The notes under the pieces were generated by a model. It ran no database searches. It saw only the letters and a list, made by a program, of their open reading frames with translations, and was not told the DNA's origin. Source: an uncultured Victivallales bacterium (GTDB lineage: Bacteria > Verrucomicrobiota > Lentisphaeria > Oligosphaerales > JAFGRS01). From it: a stretch of DNA of 64,000 nt. The position numbers were made by a program, and so were the translations under genes. The stretch is from contig CAILUI010000249.1 in NCBI GenBank assembly GCA_903837355.1, positions 62,001-126,000 on the forward strand, given 5' to 3'. Of this stretch, positions 33,914 to 43,272 are shown piece after piece (position 1 is the first letter of the stretch; the number at the start of each line of letters is the position of its first letter).

Positions 33914-35113
33914 ATGAACCAGGGAACCTCAGTGCTCGGGGCCGCCTTGCTGGCGGCCGTTGCCACTCTGGCTGCGGAGTCCGCACCCCCCGCCGACGTG
34001 GCGCCAGGGAAAGCGGAGTACCACCAACTGCGTCAGGGCCTGGGCAACTGCAAGGCCACGTTCACGCAGACGAAGGCGGGCCGAGTCGCCTTCCTCGGCG
34101 GCTCCATCACCTACAACGGCGGCTGGCGCGACGAGCTCATGCGGTACTTCCAGCAACGCTTCCCGGAGACCACCTTCGACTTCATCGCTGCCGGCATTCC
34201 CTCCCTGGGCTCGAACGCACACGCCTTCCGCCTGGAGCGGGATGTGCTGGCCCGCGGGCCGGTCGATCTGCTGTTCGTCGAGGCCGCGGTCAACGATGCC
34301 ACCAACATCCCTGACCAGCCCGAGTTGATGCTGCGCGCCATGGAAGGGCTCGTCCGCCACCTACGCGCCGCCAATCCGCTGACCGACATCGTGGCGATGC
34401 ACTTCGTTACGCCGGAGGCGATCGCAGTGTATACCGCGGGTGGAGTCCCCATCCCGGAGGCGCAGCACGAGCGGGTGGCCGAGTACTACGGCTGTCCCTC
34501 GCTGAACCTGACCCTGGAGGTGAGCGAGCGCATCAAGGCCGGCGAGTTCACCTGGGCCAGTGCCTTCGGCGATGTCCACCCGCCCCCGACCGGCCAGCGC
34601 ATCTATGCCAACAGCATGATGCGCATGCTGGATACCGGTTTCGCGCGGGCAGGTACGCCTACGGCGCATGTGTTGCCGGATAGGCTGCTCGATCCCTACA
34701 GCTACACTCAGGGCCATTTCGGCAAGCTGCAGGCGGCAACGCTCGGCCAGGGGTTCGCCCTCGACCCGGCCTGGAAGCCGACGCGGCCGGCGGGGACGCG
34801 GGACGGGTTCGTGAACGTTCCGGCCCTCACCGCAACGGCGCCCGGCGCCGAACTGAGCTACGACTTCACCGGCACCGCCATCGGCCTTCTCCTCGCCGCC
34901 GGTCCCGACTCCTGCATCCTCGAATTCAGCATCGACGGCGCGGCCCCCAAGCGCGTCGATACCTTCTCGGCGTGGAGCAAAGGGCTCTACCTGCCGTGGC
35001 CCATCATGCTCGCCGACACCCTCACTCCCGGCCCACATACGGTCACCGTCCGCACCACGGCCCAGGCCGAGGAGCGCACGGGGCTGCACATCATCCAGAT
35101 CCTGGTCAACTGA
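33914..35113 (+). CDS. Secreted SGNH/GDSL-type hydrolase
   Basis: A 399-residue exported esterase-fold protein. A short signal peptide covers residues 1-21. The SGNH blocks are visible: block I GGSIT with nucleophile Ser64, block III around EAAVNDATN, and block V DVHPPPTG with the Asp-x-His pair. A C-terminal beta domain (about 290-399, ending in VTVRTTAQAEERT-type strands) may bind carbohydrate. SGNH enzymes in such clusters usually remove acetyl or other acyl groups from polysaccharides; the substrate here is unknown. It converges with the giant secreted protein gene across only 13 bp. Confidence 0.82.
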   Translation: MNQGTSVLGAALLAAVATLAAESAPPADVAPGKAEYHQLRQGLGNCKATFTQTKAGRVAFLGGSITYNGGWRDELMRYFQQRFPETTFDFIAAGIPSLGSNAHAFRLERDVLARGPVDLLFVEAAVNDATNIPDQPELMLRAMEGLVRHLRAANPLTDIVAMHFVTPEAIAVYTAGGVPIPEAQHERVAEYYGCPSLNLTLEVSERIKAGEFTWASAFGDVHPPPTGQRIYANSMMRMLDTGFARAGTPTAHVLPDRLLDPYSYTQGHFGKLQAATLGQGFALDPAWKPTRPAGTRDGFVNVPALTATAPGAELSYDFTGTAIGLLLAAGPDSCILEFSIDGAAPKRVDTFSAWSKGLYLPWPIMLADTLTPGPHTVTVRTTAQAEERTGLHIIQILVN

Positions 35114-35126
35114 CCCACCCCCCCCC

Positions 35127-38100
35127 TCATTCCACAACATAGGGGAAGTGCGCCGGCTGGCTCCAATTACCGGCGCCGTCCTGCGCGCGGGCGTGGACGT
35201 ACCAGAGGCCCTTGTCGGGGAAGGTGACGGGGTAGGCGCTGCCGGGCGTCACGTTCGCCTCGGCTGCGGGGACGCTGTCAGACTCGCGGTCGAAGGCGCA
35301 GGCGAAGCCCGCAATGCCGGACTCGTCGGCGGCCGTCAGCGCGAAACTCGCCGCCGCGGGGCCGGGCGCGGCCACCAGCAGGTCGTCGAGGTAGAACTCG
35401 GTGCCGGCGGCCGGTCGGTTGAAGCCCACATCGGCGAACGACAGCGCGCTGATGGCATACGTCTGCGGCTTCTGATCCGGCTTGAGATGCTCGCGTTGCT
35501 CGACATGCGTTTTCAGATCGACGACGGCCGTGTGCCAGCGATCATCGCCGCGGATACCCGCGACGCGCCCGGCGTGAGTGACATAATCCGGCCGCACCTC
35601 GGCATCCGTCAGCTTGATGACCATCTGCTGTTTCTCCGGGTCGGGGTCGGCGACGGTACCGGCCAGGTCGATCTTCAACGGCGGCGGGAAGCGGTAGCGG
35701 AACGAGAACCAGCGCTGGGTGGCGGCGTCGATGCTGCCGGGAAGCGCCACGCGCAGGTCCACCCCGCTGCCGCCGAGGCGGACGCGCTGCACGTGCGTGC
35801 CCAGCGTGGGGTCAAGGACGCGCTCCAGCCACACGGGTGGCGCGGCGCTGAGGACGGCAGGCTCCGGCTCCATGGTGATCTGCAGCGCCACCGGGCCGCC
35901 GGGCCAGGTGATCACGGGCGCCAACGGCGCCACCCGGTCGCCCGCGGCGGCGAAACGCCAGGTCCAGGCGGTCGGGGCGCTGAGGTTGCCGGCGAAGTCC
36001 TTGACCGGTCCCAGAACCACCTTGAACTCCTGGCCCTCCGGCGGCGGCGTGGGCAGCAGGCCGGCGCTGACCCAGTCCACCCCGAAACGGCCCGCAGCGA
36101 GGTCGGTCTCCACGCCCGGCTGCCCGGGGGCGAAGGCCCGACCGTTGATCGTCAGGCTCAGGCTGGCTGGGTCGATGCCCGCGATGGGGTCTTCCAGGTC
36201 AACGCCGATCACGCGGGTCGCCGCGGCCGCGTCGGCGGGCGGAAACAGACGACGAACGCGGGGCGGCGTGTTATCGATCAGGAACGGCCAATCCGAAGTC
36301 TCGCCCCAGTTGCCGGCACCGTCGACGGCGCGGATATGGAAATACAGCCGACCCTCCGGCAGACCGCGGAAACGGGCCCCGGGCGCCTCTACCGCGGCGC
36401 TGGTGGCGGCCGCCGCGTGGGCTTCCGGACTCCAGTGATAGCTGTAGCCGCCGATGCCATTCGGGTCCGTCGCGCTCCAAGTCAGCGCCACGCCCTCACC
36501 CACGGCGCTGGCGCAGGGTGCGAGGGTCAGGTTATCGACCCAGAAGGCGGCGCCCTGCCGGTTGCCGTTCCAGCCGCCATCGCCCAGGCGCAGGGTGCTG
36601 ACCTCGAACTGGCCAGCGACGTAGGGGCTGGCCTCGATCAGGTCGTGCAGGTTGGCCTCGACCCGATGCCACTTGCCGTCCGCGCGGAACTCCGGCAGCA
36701 GGCGGCCCAAAGGCCAGGCGGCATTGAGATGGTCATTGTCGGTCAGGGTGACCCGGCACTCCATACCGCGGGCGACCAGGAGCAGGTCGATGAGCATCTC
36801 CTCGGTCATCAGGCAGTCGAAAGCGAGGAGCGGGTGGCGCCCGGCGTTGAAGGACGGGCCGGTGACCTGTGCGCCGGCCACACCGCCAACGAGTTCATTG
36901 AGGAGTTTGAGACTGTAGCGGCCCGCCGCGGCCCGGCTGCGGTCGCGCACCACGAGCGCACCGTGCTCCCTGCCCTTGGCGTCGCGGCCGATCCGGGTCC
37001 AGGCGCCCGGGTCAGCCTCAAAGGTGTCATGGAGCAGGACTTCCTGCACCCGCACGGGCCCCGGCGGCGTGTGGTCGGCCGTCCGTCGACACGTCAGCGT
37101 CCACTCCTTGAGCACCGCCGCTGCGGGCACCTTCGTCTTGAGGGTGAAGGCACAGGGTTCGCCCTCGCGCAGCGCTACGCCGGCGGCCGTCGCGGAGAAG
37201 GTGAGCGTGCGCTCCGGCACGCTGTAGCTGAGCGCCGCACCGTCGACCGTGAGGCTCTTGCCCCCGGCGACGAGTTCGAGGCCCCAGGTCGGTACCGGTG
37301 CCCCAGCCTCAAAGCGGATCGTGAGTGGATCGCCGCCCCAGTCCGCACCCGCCTCGGGCGTCACCGCCGCGACCGCCAAGGGCGGCGGCACGTGCAGCCG
37401 CAGCGTCGCACCAACGACAGCACCAGGACGAGTGGCCGTGACCAGATAGCTCCCGGGCGGCAGGGTCTCGGCCAGCGCCCCGGCGCTGAAGGCCTTGTCG
37501 GTGCACAGGGCCGCGCCAGGCGCCGGAGCGTGGGTGTCCGCGGGCCGACGCGCGCGACTCGGAAGGATGCTGTAACGCCCCTCGGCGACGGCCGTACCAG
37601 CGCCGTCCGTGATCCGCATCCGGCCCTCCGCCGGACCTGCGGACGAGATCTCGAAGGTGTCGACGAGGAAGGTGGCGCCGCCCGGGTTGCCGCCCAGTCC
37701 AGCCAGCAGGTACTGCCCCCCATGGACGCCGAAATGCATATCCTCGATCACCAAACTCGAGTCTGCCGGGCACCTCTCCGTGAGGGCTTCACCGAGGGGG
37801 AAATCGAACCACTGCCAGCCCGGTTCAGGCCGCACCGCGAGCCGCCCGAGGCTCGGCTGGGTCTCGTCGCTGCGGTCCGGGCCGGTCATGTGGATGACGT
37901 AGGACTTGCCGCCGGCCCGCAGATAGAGATTCACCCGCACCGCTGGATCCAGACGACAGGCGAAGGACAGGCGCGAGGCCGAACGCAGTTCCAGCCCTTT
38001 GACCGGGATCGGCGCGATGAACCGCCCCCCAGGGCAGCCGTTGGTCACGCGCAGACTGCCATGGCCGGCGCCACTGTCCCGCGAGTCCCAACTCAGCCGG

Positions 38101-41030
38101 GCATCGTCGCTGCTGCCGCTTTCCTGCCAGCCCTCCAGATCGCCAGGGGTATCAAAGGTGAAGCGCACCCCAGGATGGGTCTCGGAGCTGAGTCGCAGCG
38201 TCTCGGTCGCCGCGGGCAGCGGAACCGGCGCTGGCGGGGCCAACGCCGCGGGCACAAACGGCTCCTTGTGCCGGTAGCTGATCTTGGTACGGGCAATGAG
38301 GATGCTGTCGTCGACGGTCCACAGGGCGAGACGACCGTTCGTGGCCGGCGACGGATCGTCCCAGGAGAGGACTTTCCTATTCTCGAAGTAGAGCTCGACC
38401 CGCGGACCGCTGCGACGCAGCTTGACGTAGAACCAGCGGCGGTGCAGTTCCTGCGGCCGGGGGTAGGTCCGGCGAGTTGAGGGCACCAGCGGCTGGTCGG
38501 TCTCCGCCACGACCAGCCCGTCGCGCAGCAGACGGGTCCAGGTCGTGTCCCAACCCGAGACCACGGCGGTGTAGCCATCCCAGACGCTGTCGCCGGAACT
38601 GGCGATGACGGCGTTGATGTCGCCGGGACGCGGGTAGTAGGGCATGAAGTCGAACTGCGCCCGGTAGCGCATGCCCGCATAGAACTCGAGGGTCAGGTCG
38701 CCCGGGAAGCTGTCCAGGTTCCAGAGCGCCGCGAGGCCATCACTCTCGCCGACCATGTAGGCCCAGCGCGGGTCGCAGTGGAACTTGTTACTGACTTCCC
38801 AGCGCCCCAGGCCGCGCCAGCGCGTGGTCACCTCGCCGAACTGCTCATCGACGACGTGATCGCGCCGCACCTGCACGCCCTCGAGCCAACGCGGGTGGGG
38901 GAGTTGCAGCCCGACGAGCGTTCCCTGCAGGGTATCCTCCTGCAACTGCAGCGCGAGCGCTTCAGTGGCGCCGCAGCGCAGCCAGAAGAACGAGCCATCT
39001 TTGTGCAGCGTCAGACTCTCGGCGTCCGCGGGCGGCTGGAGTTCGGCACTGGCCAGGCGGCGGCCGTGCCAGAGCAACGTCGCGGTGAGGGCGTTCGTGC
39101 CAGCGCGCGGCCCCTGCGGCGCCACCCGCAGCTCGTAGCCGCTCTCGGGACGAGGCTCCCGCGCCAGAAAGCAGACCCTCAACCCGCCGGGTTGCCGGGC
39201 CGCACTCACCGGCACATCCACCTCCAGGGCACCGAAGACATCGCTCTTGTGCCACCAGCGCGAGACGCCGGCCGCGGCAGCGCTGTCAGGCACCCACTGC
39301 GCCTCCGCCGCCGCCCAGTCCACCATGTAATGATCACTGGCAAAGACGGCCGTCTTCACCGGCTTCTCCCAATCGCGCTCATCGGGACCGTCGAGCACCA
39401 GGTCGTCGAAGCGACACTCGCCCGCAGCCAACGCCACCAGACCCAGTTGCTCCAAGCGTAGCGCTGCCTGCGGCAACCGCAGGATGAGCCCCTCGCCGAG
39501 CTCGGAAATCCGCAGTTCGCCGTCCGCAACCTCCACCAGCAAGCGCAGTGTTGTGCCCGGCACAAACCCGCCGCGCGCGCGGGCCAGCACCTGGCCGTGG
39601 TAGTCTGAACCCGTGACCAGTCGGCGCTCGGGCGAGCCGCGGCCGGCGGATCCCCAGAGGAAGGTCACCGCCCCGTCGTCCTGGCAGCCCAGGCGCAGTC
39701 CGATGGTGGCCTGGCGCTCCGCCGGGGTACGGATCGAGACGGCGAGGCGCTGCCACTGCAACCCCGGCGTGGCGAGCAGCAGCGTCGCATCGCCGCGCTG
39801 GCCGGCCGGACTGCGCGCGACACCCGTCGCGCTCCAGCCCCAATCGCCCACCGGCACGACCGCGGCGCGTTTGCGGAACCAGGACTCCTCGAGCAGCCGC
39901 AACTCGGCGCGACGGACATCCACGTCATCGAAGTCTACCTCCCCGTCGGCGGCACAGGGCCCGAAACGGCCCCCCAGACAGGTCGGGTCGGTCGCCCGCA
40001 GCATGGCCGCGCCCTGCAGTCGCGCCGTGATCTCGGCGCCGCGCACCTCGACCGCCAGCCGGTACCACTGCTCACGCCGCCCGACGACGTGGGTCTCGGC
40101 CAGCACCTCCTGCTTGCCACCCCGGCAACGCTCCAGCGCCAACCGGCTGGCCTGCTCCCAGCGGCCCGTCGGTTCCCACCAGAGGATGTAGTAGTCATCG
40201 GCGGCCCGGTAGGCGAAGATCCAGCCGGCCCGCCCCCCCTGGGAGCGGACGGAGACCGACCCCGAGAGGTCGTCCCAGAAAGGCTGTCCGGCCAGCGCCG
40301 TGGCGCGCGGCTGACCGGCGCCGCGGTAGACGAAGGGATTCGGGTTGCGGGCCGTGTTCATGGGATCCAGCGGCGACGTCCCGCGCCACTCGTCAGCCGC
40401 CGACTGCAGCTTCCACGTGCCAGCCACCTCCCAGACGCCTTCCGTCGTGTCGCCCGGCGCCCGTAGAAAATCGTCCCGCAGGACCATCTCCGCCTCGGCC
40501 ACGGCCTGGAAACGCGGGACGCCCACCAGGTCTGGCAAGGCCGACCAGCTCGCGGCCACGCCCTCACCCCCATCGGCGTCAAAAACGCGGAACAGGATGC
40601 GACCGTCCCAGAGACCGCTGATCCAGTGCTGACGACGCCGCAGCACAAACTCGCCGGCGGCGGCGAGAGTCACGGAGCCGCCCTTCTTCTCGAGCAGCGT
40701 CGTGACGCCGGCGCGGCAACGCTCCAGCCGCCACCCAGCGCCAGCCACGGAAACCCTGTAGAAATCCGTCGCGTCCCGCGCCGCGAACAGGAACCCCAGT
40801 TCCAGCGGGGCCGCACGACTCTCGGCCGGCGGCGGCTGAATGGGCCAGACCAGGTCGTACGTGCCGCGCTTGGCAACCCGATCAACCCGAAAGGTCTTGC
40901 CCTCCACCACCCACGGCTCTTCGGCGCACAGCGGAGTCGCGGCCCAGACGGCCAGCACCATGGCCAACACCGATAACCGGACAAGGACGATCAGCGGACG
41001 GACGCTGGTTCTGTGAAACACGTAGGCCAT
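35127..41030 (-). CDS. Giant secreted multidomain protein with LamG-like and Fn3/Ig-like repeats
   Basis: A 1967-residue exported protein. The ATG at 41030 has GAAAGGCAGG upstream and starts a clear signal peptide (ends in PLCAEEP). The N-terminal half has about five related beta-sandwich modules of the concanavalin/3-keto-disaccharide hydrolase-like (DUF1080-type) fold, each ending in an FDDV/FDDLVLDG-like strand. The middle and C-terminus contain three jelly-roll CBM-like modules (ending FLVDTFEI, FWVDNLTL, FYLDDLLV) alternating with Ig-like and Fn3-like domains (YHWSPEA, VRRLFPPADAAAA, HARAQDGAGNW). No single catalytic domain is obvious. It may be a surface carbohydrate-binding or scaffold protein. 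It is transcribed divergently from a six-hairpin glycosidase gene. Confidence 0.8.
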   Translation of the reverse strand: MAYVFHRTSVRPLIVLVRLSVLAMVLAVWAATPLCAEEPWVVEGKTFRVDRVAKRGTYDLVWPIQPPPAESRAAPLELGFLFAARDATDFYRVSVAGAGWRLERCRAGVTTLLEKKGGSVTLAAAGEFVLRRRQHWISGLWDGRILFRVFDADGGEGVAASWSALPDLVGVPRFQAVAEAEMVLRDDFLRAPGDTTEGVWEVAGTWKLQSAADEWRGTSPLDPMNTARNPNPFVYRGAGQPRATALAGQPFWDDLSGSVSVRSQGGRAGWIFAYRAADDYYILWWEPTGRWEQASRLALERCRGGKQEVLAETHVVGRREQWYRLAVEVRGAEITARLQGAAMLRATDPTCLGGRFGPCAADGEVDFDDVDVRRAELRLLEESWFRKRAAVVPVGDWGWSATGVARSPAGQRGDATLLLATPGLQWQRLAVSIRTPAERQATIGLRLGCQDDGAVTFLWGSAGRGSPERRLVTGSDYHGQVLARARGGFVPGTTLRLLVEVADGELRISELGEGLILRLPQAALRLEQLGLVALAAGECRFDDLVLDGPDERDWEKPVKTAVFASDHYMVDWAAAEAQWVPDSAAAAGVSRWWHKSDVFGALEVDVPVSAARQPGGLRVCFLAREPRPESGYELRVAPQGPRAGTNALTATLLWHGRRLASAELQPPADAESLTLHKDGSFFWLRCGATEALALQLQEDTLQGTLVGLQLPHPRWLEGVQVRRDHVVDEQFGEVTTRWRGLGRWEVSNKFHCDPRWAYMVGESDGLAALWNLDSFPGDLTLEFYAGMRYRAQFDFMPYYPRPGDINAVIASSGDSVWDGYTAVVSGWDTTWTRLLRDGLVVAETDQPLVPSTRRTYPRPQELHRRWFYVKLRRSGPRVELYFENRKVLSWDDPSPATNGRLALWTVDDSILIARTKISYRHKEPFVPAALAPPAPVPLPAATETLRLSSETHPGVRFTFDTPGDLEGWQESGSSDDARLSWDSRDSGAGHGSLRVTNGCPGGRFIAPIPVKGLELRSASRLSFACRLDPAVRVNLYLRAGGKSYVIHMTGPDRSDETQPSLGRLAVRPEPGWQWFDFPLGEALTERCPADSSLVIEDMHFGVHGGQYLLAGLGGNPGGATFLVDTFEISSAGPAEGRMRITDGAGTAVAEGRYSILPSRARRPADTHAPAPGAALCTDKAFSAGALAETLPPGSYLVTATRPGAVVGATLRLHVPPPLAVAAVTPEAGADWGGDPLTIRFEAGAPVPTWGLELVAGGKSLTVDGAALSYSVPERTLTFSATAAGVALREGEPCAFTLKTKVPAAAVLKEWTLTCRRTADHTPPGPVRVQEVLLHDTFEADPGAWTRIGRDAKGREHGALVVRDRSRAAAGRYSLKLLNELVGGVAGAQVTGPSFNAGRHPLLAFDCLMTEEMLIDLLLVARGMECRVTLTDNDHLNAAWPLGRLLPEFRADGKWHRVEANLHDLIEASPYVAGQFEVSTLRLGDGGWNGNRQGAAFWVDNLTLAPCASAVGEGVALTWSATDPNGIGGYSYHWSPEAHAAAATSAAVEAPGARFRGLPEGRLYFHIRAVDGAGNWGETSDWPFLIDNTPPRVRRLFPPADAAAATRVIGVDLEDPIAGIDPASLSLTINGRAFAPGQPGVETDLAAGRFGVDWVSAGLLPTPPPEGQEFKVVLGPVKDFAGNLSAPTAWTWRFAAAGDRVAPLAPVITWPGGPVALQITMEPEPAVLSAAPPVWLERVLDPTLGTHVQRVRLGGSGVDLRVALPGSIDAATQRWFSFRYRFPPPLKIDLAGTVADPDPEKQQMVIKLTDAEVRPDYVTHAGRVAGIRGDDRWHTAVVDLKTHVEQREHLKPDQKPQTYAISALSFADVGFNRPAAGTEFYLDDLLVAAPGPAAASFALTAADESGIAGFACAFDRESDSVPAAEANVTPGSAYPVTFPDKGLWYVHARAQDGAGNWSQPAHFPYVVE

Positions 41031-41106
41031 CCTGCCTTTCAGTCGGCGACACAGCCGCCGGCTCACAGATATACCCCGCCCAAGCGCCAGGCGCAAGGCG
41101 CCCTCC

Positions 41107-41179
41107 GGGGTCACACCTTGACTGTTCACAGAGAGCCGCCATCCCGGGACGCCGAAGATGACAGCGAGGGTGTGACCCC
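41107..41179. promoter_or_regulatory. 11-bp inverted repeat between divergent genes
   Basis: GGGGTCACACC (41107-41117) and its exact complement GGTGTGACCCC (41169-41179), separated by 51 bases, in the 221-bp gap between the giant secreted gene and the six-hairpin glycosidase gene. The arms could be two operator half-sites serving both genes. Promoter boxes could not be assigned confidently. Confidence 0.5.
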
Positions 41180-41251
41180 AAAGCCGACGGCATGTAGTGT
41201 ATGCAGACCGCCGCTCTGTCGTCTCAGTTCGGCTCGGAGGCCAGTTTACGC

Positions 41252-43246
41252 ATGCGTACAGTGTATGAACAGGTTCCTCGCCCCGTCCCGCCGGGCGGCG
41301 GCCTGCCGGACGCCGGCAGTGTGCACTGCCTGGGCAATGGTCGGCTCTGTGCCTACGGCCAGGGGCCTGATCTCGTGCAGGTGTTCGGGCCACCCTACAG
41401 CGCCCCGTCACTGGGGCGGATCCGGCTGGAGGCTCCGGACACGGTCACGGTCGTCTCGCGGCGCGAACCTGGCTGCGCCATCTGGACACATGCGCTCTAC
41501 CTGGACCCGCAGACGTCGGGGGTCCCGGCCGCCGAGATCACGGACTTCGTGGATGCGGATCTGCCCTGCCTGGTGCGCTGGATCCGGACGTCGCTACCCT
41601 TGCAGATGGTCGTCGAAGCCGACCCCCAGGCCCGCGTGGTCGCGGGTATGCCCCGCCAGACGGCGGAGAAGCTCCAGGGCGGCTGCCTGTTCGAGTTACC
41701 GCCTGGGCAGTGCTTCTTCCACACCTACCCGATGCCCTTCCCGACCTTCTACCAACTCGCCTGGCAGGGCGCCCTGACCCGACCGGCGAACGAGCCCGGC
41801 AGCGTGATCCGTCTGGCGTGCGCTCCGGGCGAGGCCGTGCTGTTGTTGGCGGGTGGGCCGCAGTACCCCGCGGCGCAGGAGGCGCTGGAAGCAGCCCTAC
41901 ATGCCGGCGCAGCGCCGATGCTGGCGCGAACGCGCCGCGCCTGGCAGACCCAGATGACGCGCCGGCTCTCCCCGGCGTTCCCGGCGAACCTGCCGCAGCG
42001 CGAGTTACTGCTGCAGGCTCTCGACGATGTGACCGTGATGATCAAGGCCCAGCAAGGCCGCGAGGGGGGCGTCCTGGCCGGCTACAACTACCACCTGGCC
42101 TACGTGCGCGACCAGTATGGGGTCGCGCGGGGCCTGCTCCAGGCCGGCCTGCATGACGAAGCCGAGCAGATCCTCCGCTTCTACTGGAGCATCTGGCAAC
42201 GCTACGGGCGCATCCACAACGCCCAGGCAGTGGGGCTGGATGGGGTTTTCCATGTCCACGAGAACGACCATGTCGAGATCACCGGTTACCTGATCCGCCA
42301 GGCCTTTGACCTGCTGGCCGCCGGCGGCAACGCGGACTTCATGGCGACGATCTTCCCGATGTTGGACTGGGCTTTCGCGGTGCAGAAGGCGCACCTGGTG
42401 GAGGGGATGCTGCCCTTCAACGGCGACGAGACCTATGTCGCCGGGGGTATCCTGCCGCGCTCGGCGCTGAACGATGGCTCGGCGGAGGCCACACTGCTGT
42501 TTCTCGACGGCGGCGGGAAGCTGCTGCGATGGGCTGAGGAGCGCGGTCTCTGGAAAGGCGAGCAGCTGGCGGCCCAGCGGCGTGTGCTGGCCGAGACGCG
42601 GGCCCTTTACCGCCGGAATTTCTGGGTGGTCCGGCCAGGCCAACCCGGCTGCCTGGCGGCCAACAATCCGGCGCGGGTTGCGGCCGCCGTACTGCCGCGG
42701 TTCCGCCATGGTGTCTGCGAGGGCTGCCTGGTGGCGCCCGCACGTCCGGGCGGCGTGCTGTGGACAGAGCGCAGCGCGAACGGTCGCTACCTGTGCCCCG
42801 ATTGCCTGGCGATATCCCCCCTGCCAGCGGCGGCGCCGGTCGTCTACACCCTGCAGTCGGTCGCGCTGACGCCGCTGTATCTGCAATCGGACCTGTTCGA
42901 GCCCGCGGAGTTGGCACCCACGGTGACCCGCATCGTGGAGAGCTACCGCGCCAGCGGCTGCCTGCCTTCCCGCCCAGATGAGCCTGGCGGGTTGGCACTC
43001 GGCTACGATTTCGGCGTCCTGCTGTACGCCCTGACCCGGCTGCGGCACCCTGCCGCCGTCACGTTGCACACCCAGACCCTGGCGTTGCTCGACGCAACCG
43101 GCGCCTGGGCGGAGTACTACCGCGGCAACCAGCCCCTGGGCACCCGCTGCCGGCCGTGGGAGAGCGCGATCAACCTGGAAGCCACCCTGGACTGGGCACT
43201 CTCCGGCCTGGCAGCGGCGCCTCAACCTCAGGGCAAAGCGCAGTAA
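41252..43246 (+). CDS. Six-hairpin glycosidase (GH15-like), cytoplasmic
   Basis: A 664-residue protein with no signal peptide. The N-terminal beta-sandwich (about 1-230) is followed by an (alpha/alpha)6 barrel typical of the six-hairpin glycosidase superfamily. Landmarks are NYHLAYVRDQYGVARGLL, HVHENDHVEITGYLIRQAF and PFNGDETYVAGG, the last a likely catalytic-acid region. Conserved Cys near the C-terminal third (CEGCLV and YLCPDCL) could bind zinc, which is unusual for the fold. The ATG at 41252 is preferred, with CGGAGG 12 bases upstream, over an upstream start. It is followed after 26 bp by the DUF4838 gene, so the two form an operon. The specificity is unknown; glucoamylase-like action is only one possibility. 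Confidence 0.7.
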   Translation: MRTVYEQVPRPVPPGGGLPDAGSVHCLGNGRLCAYGQGPDLVQVFGPPYSAPSLGRIRLEAPDTVTVVSRREPGCAIWTHALYLDPQTSGVPAAEITDFVDADLPCLVRWIRTSLPLQMVVEADPQARVVAGMPRQTAEKLQGGCLFELPPGQCFFHTYPMPFPTFYQLAWQGALTRPANEPGSVIRLACAPGEAVLLLAGGPQYPAAQEALEAALHAGAAPMLARTRRAWQTQMTRRLSPAFPANLPQRELLLQALDDVTVMIKAQQGREGGVLAGYNYHLAYVRDQYGVARGLLQAGLHDEAEQILRFYWSIWQRYGRIHNAQAVGLDGVFHVHENDHVEITGYLIRQAFDLLAAGGNADFMATIFPMLDWAFAVQKAHLVEGMLPFNGDETYVAGGILPRSALNDGSAEATLLFLDGGGKLLRWAEERGLWKGEQLAAQRRVLAETRALYRRNFWVVRPGQPGCLAANNPARVAAAVLPRFRHGVCEGCLVAPARPGGVLWTERSANGRYLCPDCLAISPLPAAAPVVYTLQSVALTPLYLQSDLFEPAELAPTVTRIVESYRASGCLPSRPDEPGGLALGYDFGVLLYALTRLRHPAAVTLHTQTLALLDATGAWAEYYRGNQPLGTRCRPWESAINLEATLDWALSGLAAAPQPQGKAQ

Positions 43247-43272
43247 CCCCGACACTGACCCCGGAGGGCACC

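Noticed and set aside
35148-38480. 1110-codon open frame on the plus strand opposite the giant secreted gene
   Set aside because: Same GC-driven shadow effect. Its translation is Arg/Gly/Ala-rich without any recognisable domain.
41247-41258. 12-bp palindrome TACGCATGCGTA over the glycosidase start codon
   Set aside because: It overlaps the ATG, stands alone, and could arise by chance. The 11-bp inverted repeat upstream is a better operator candidate.
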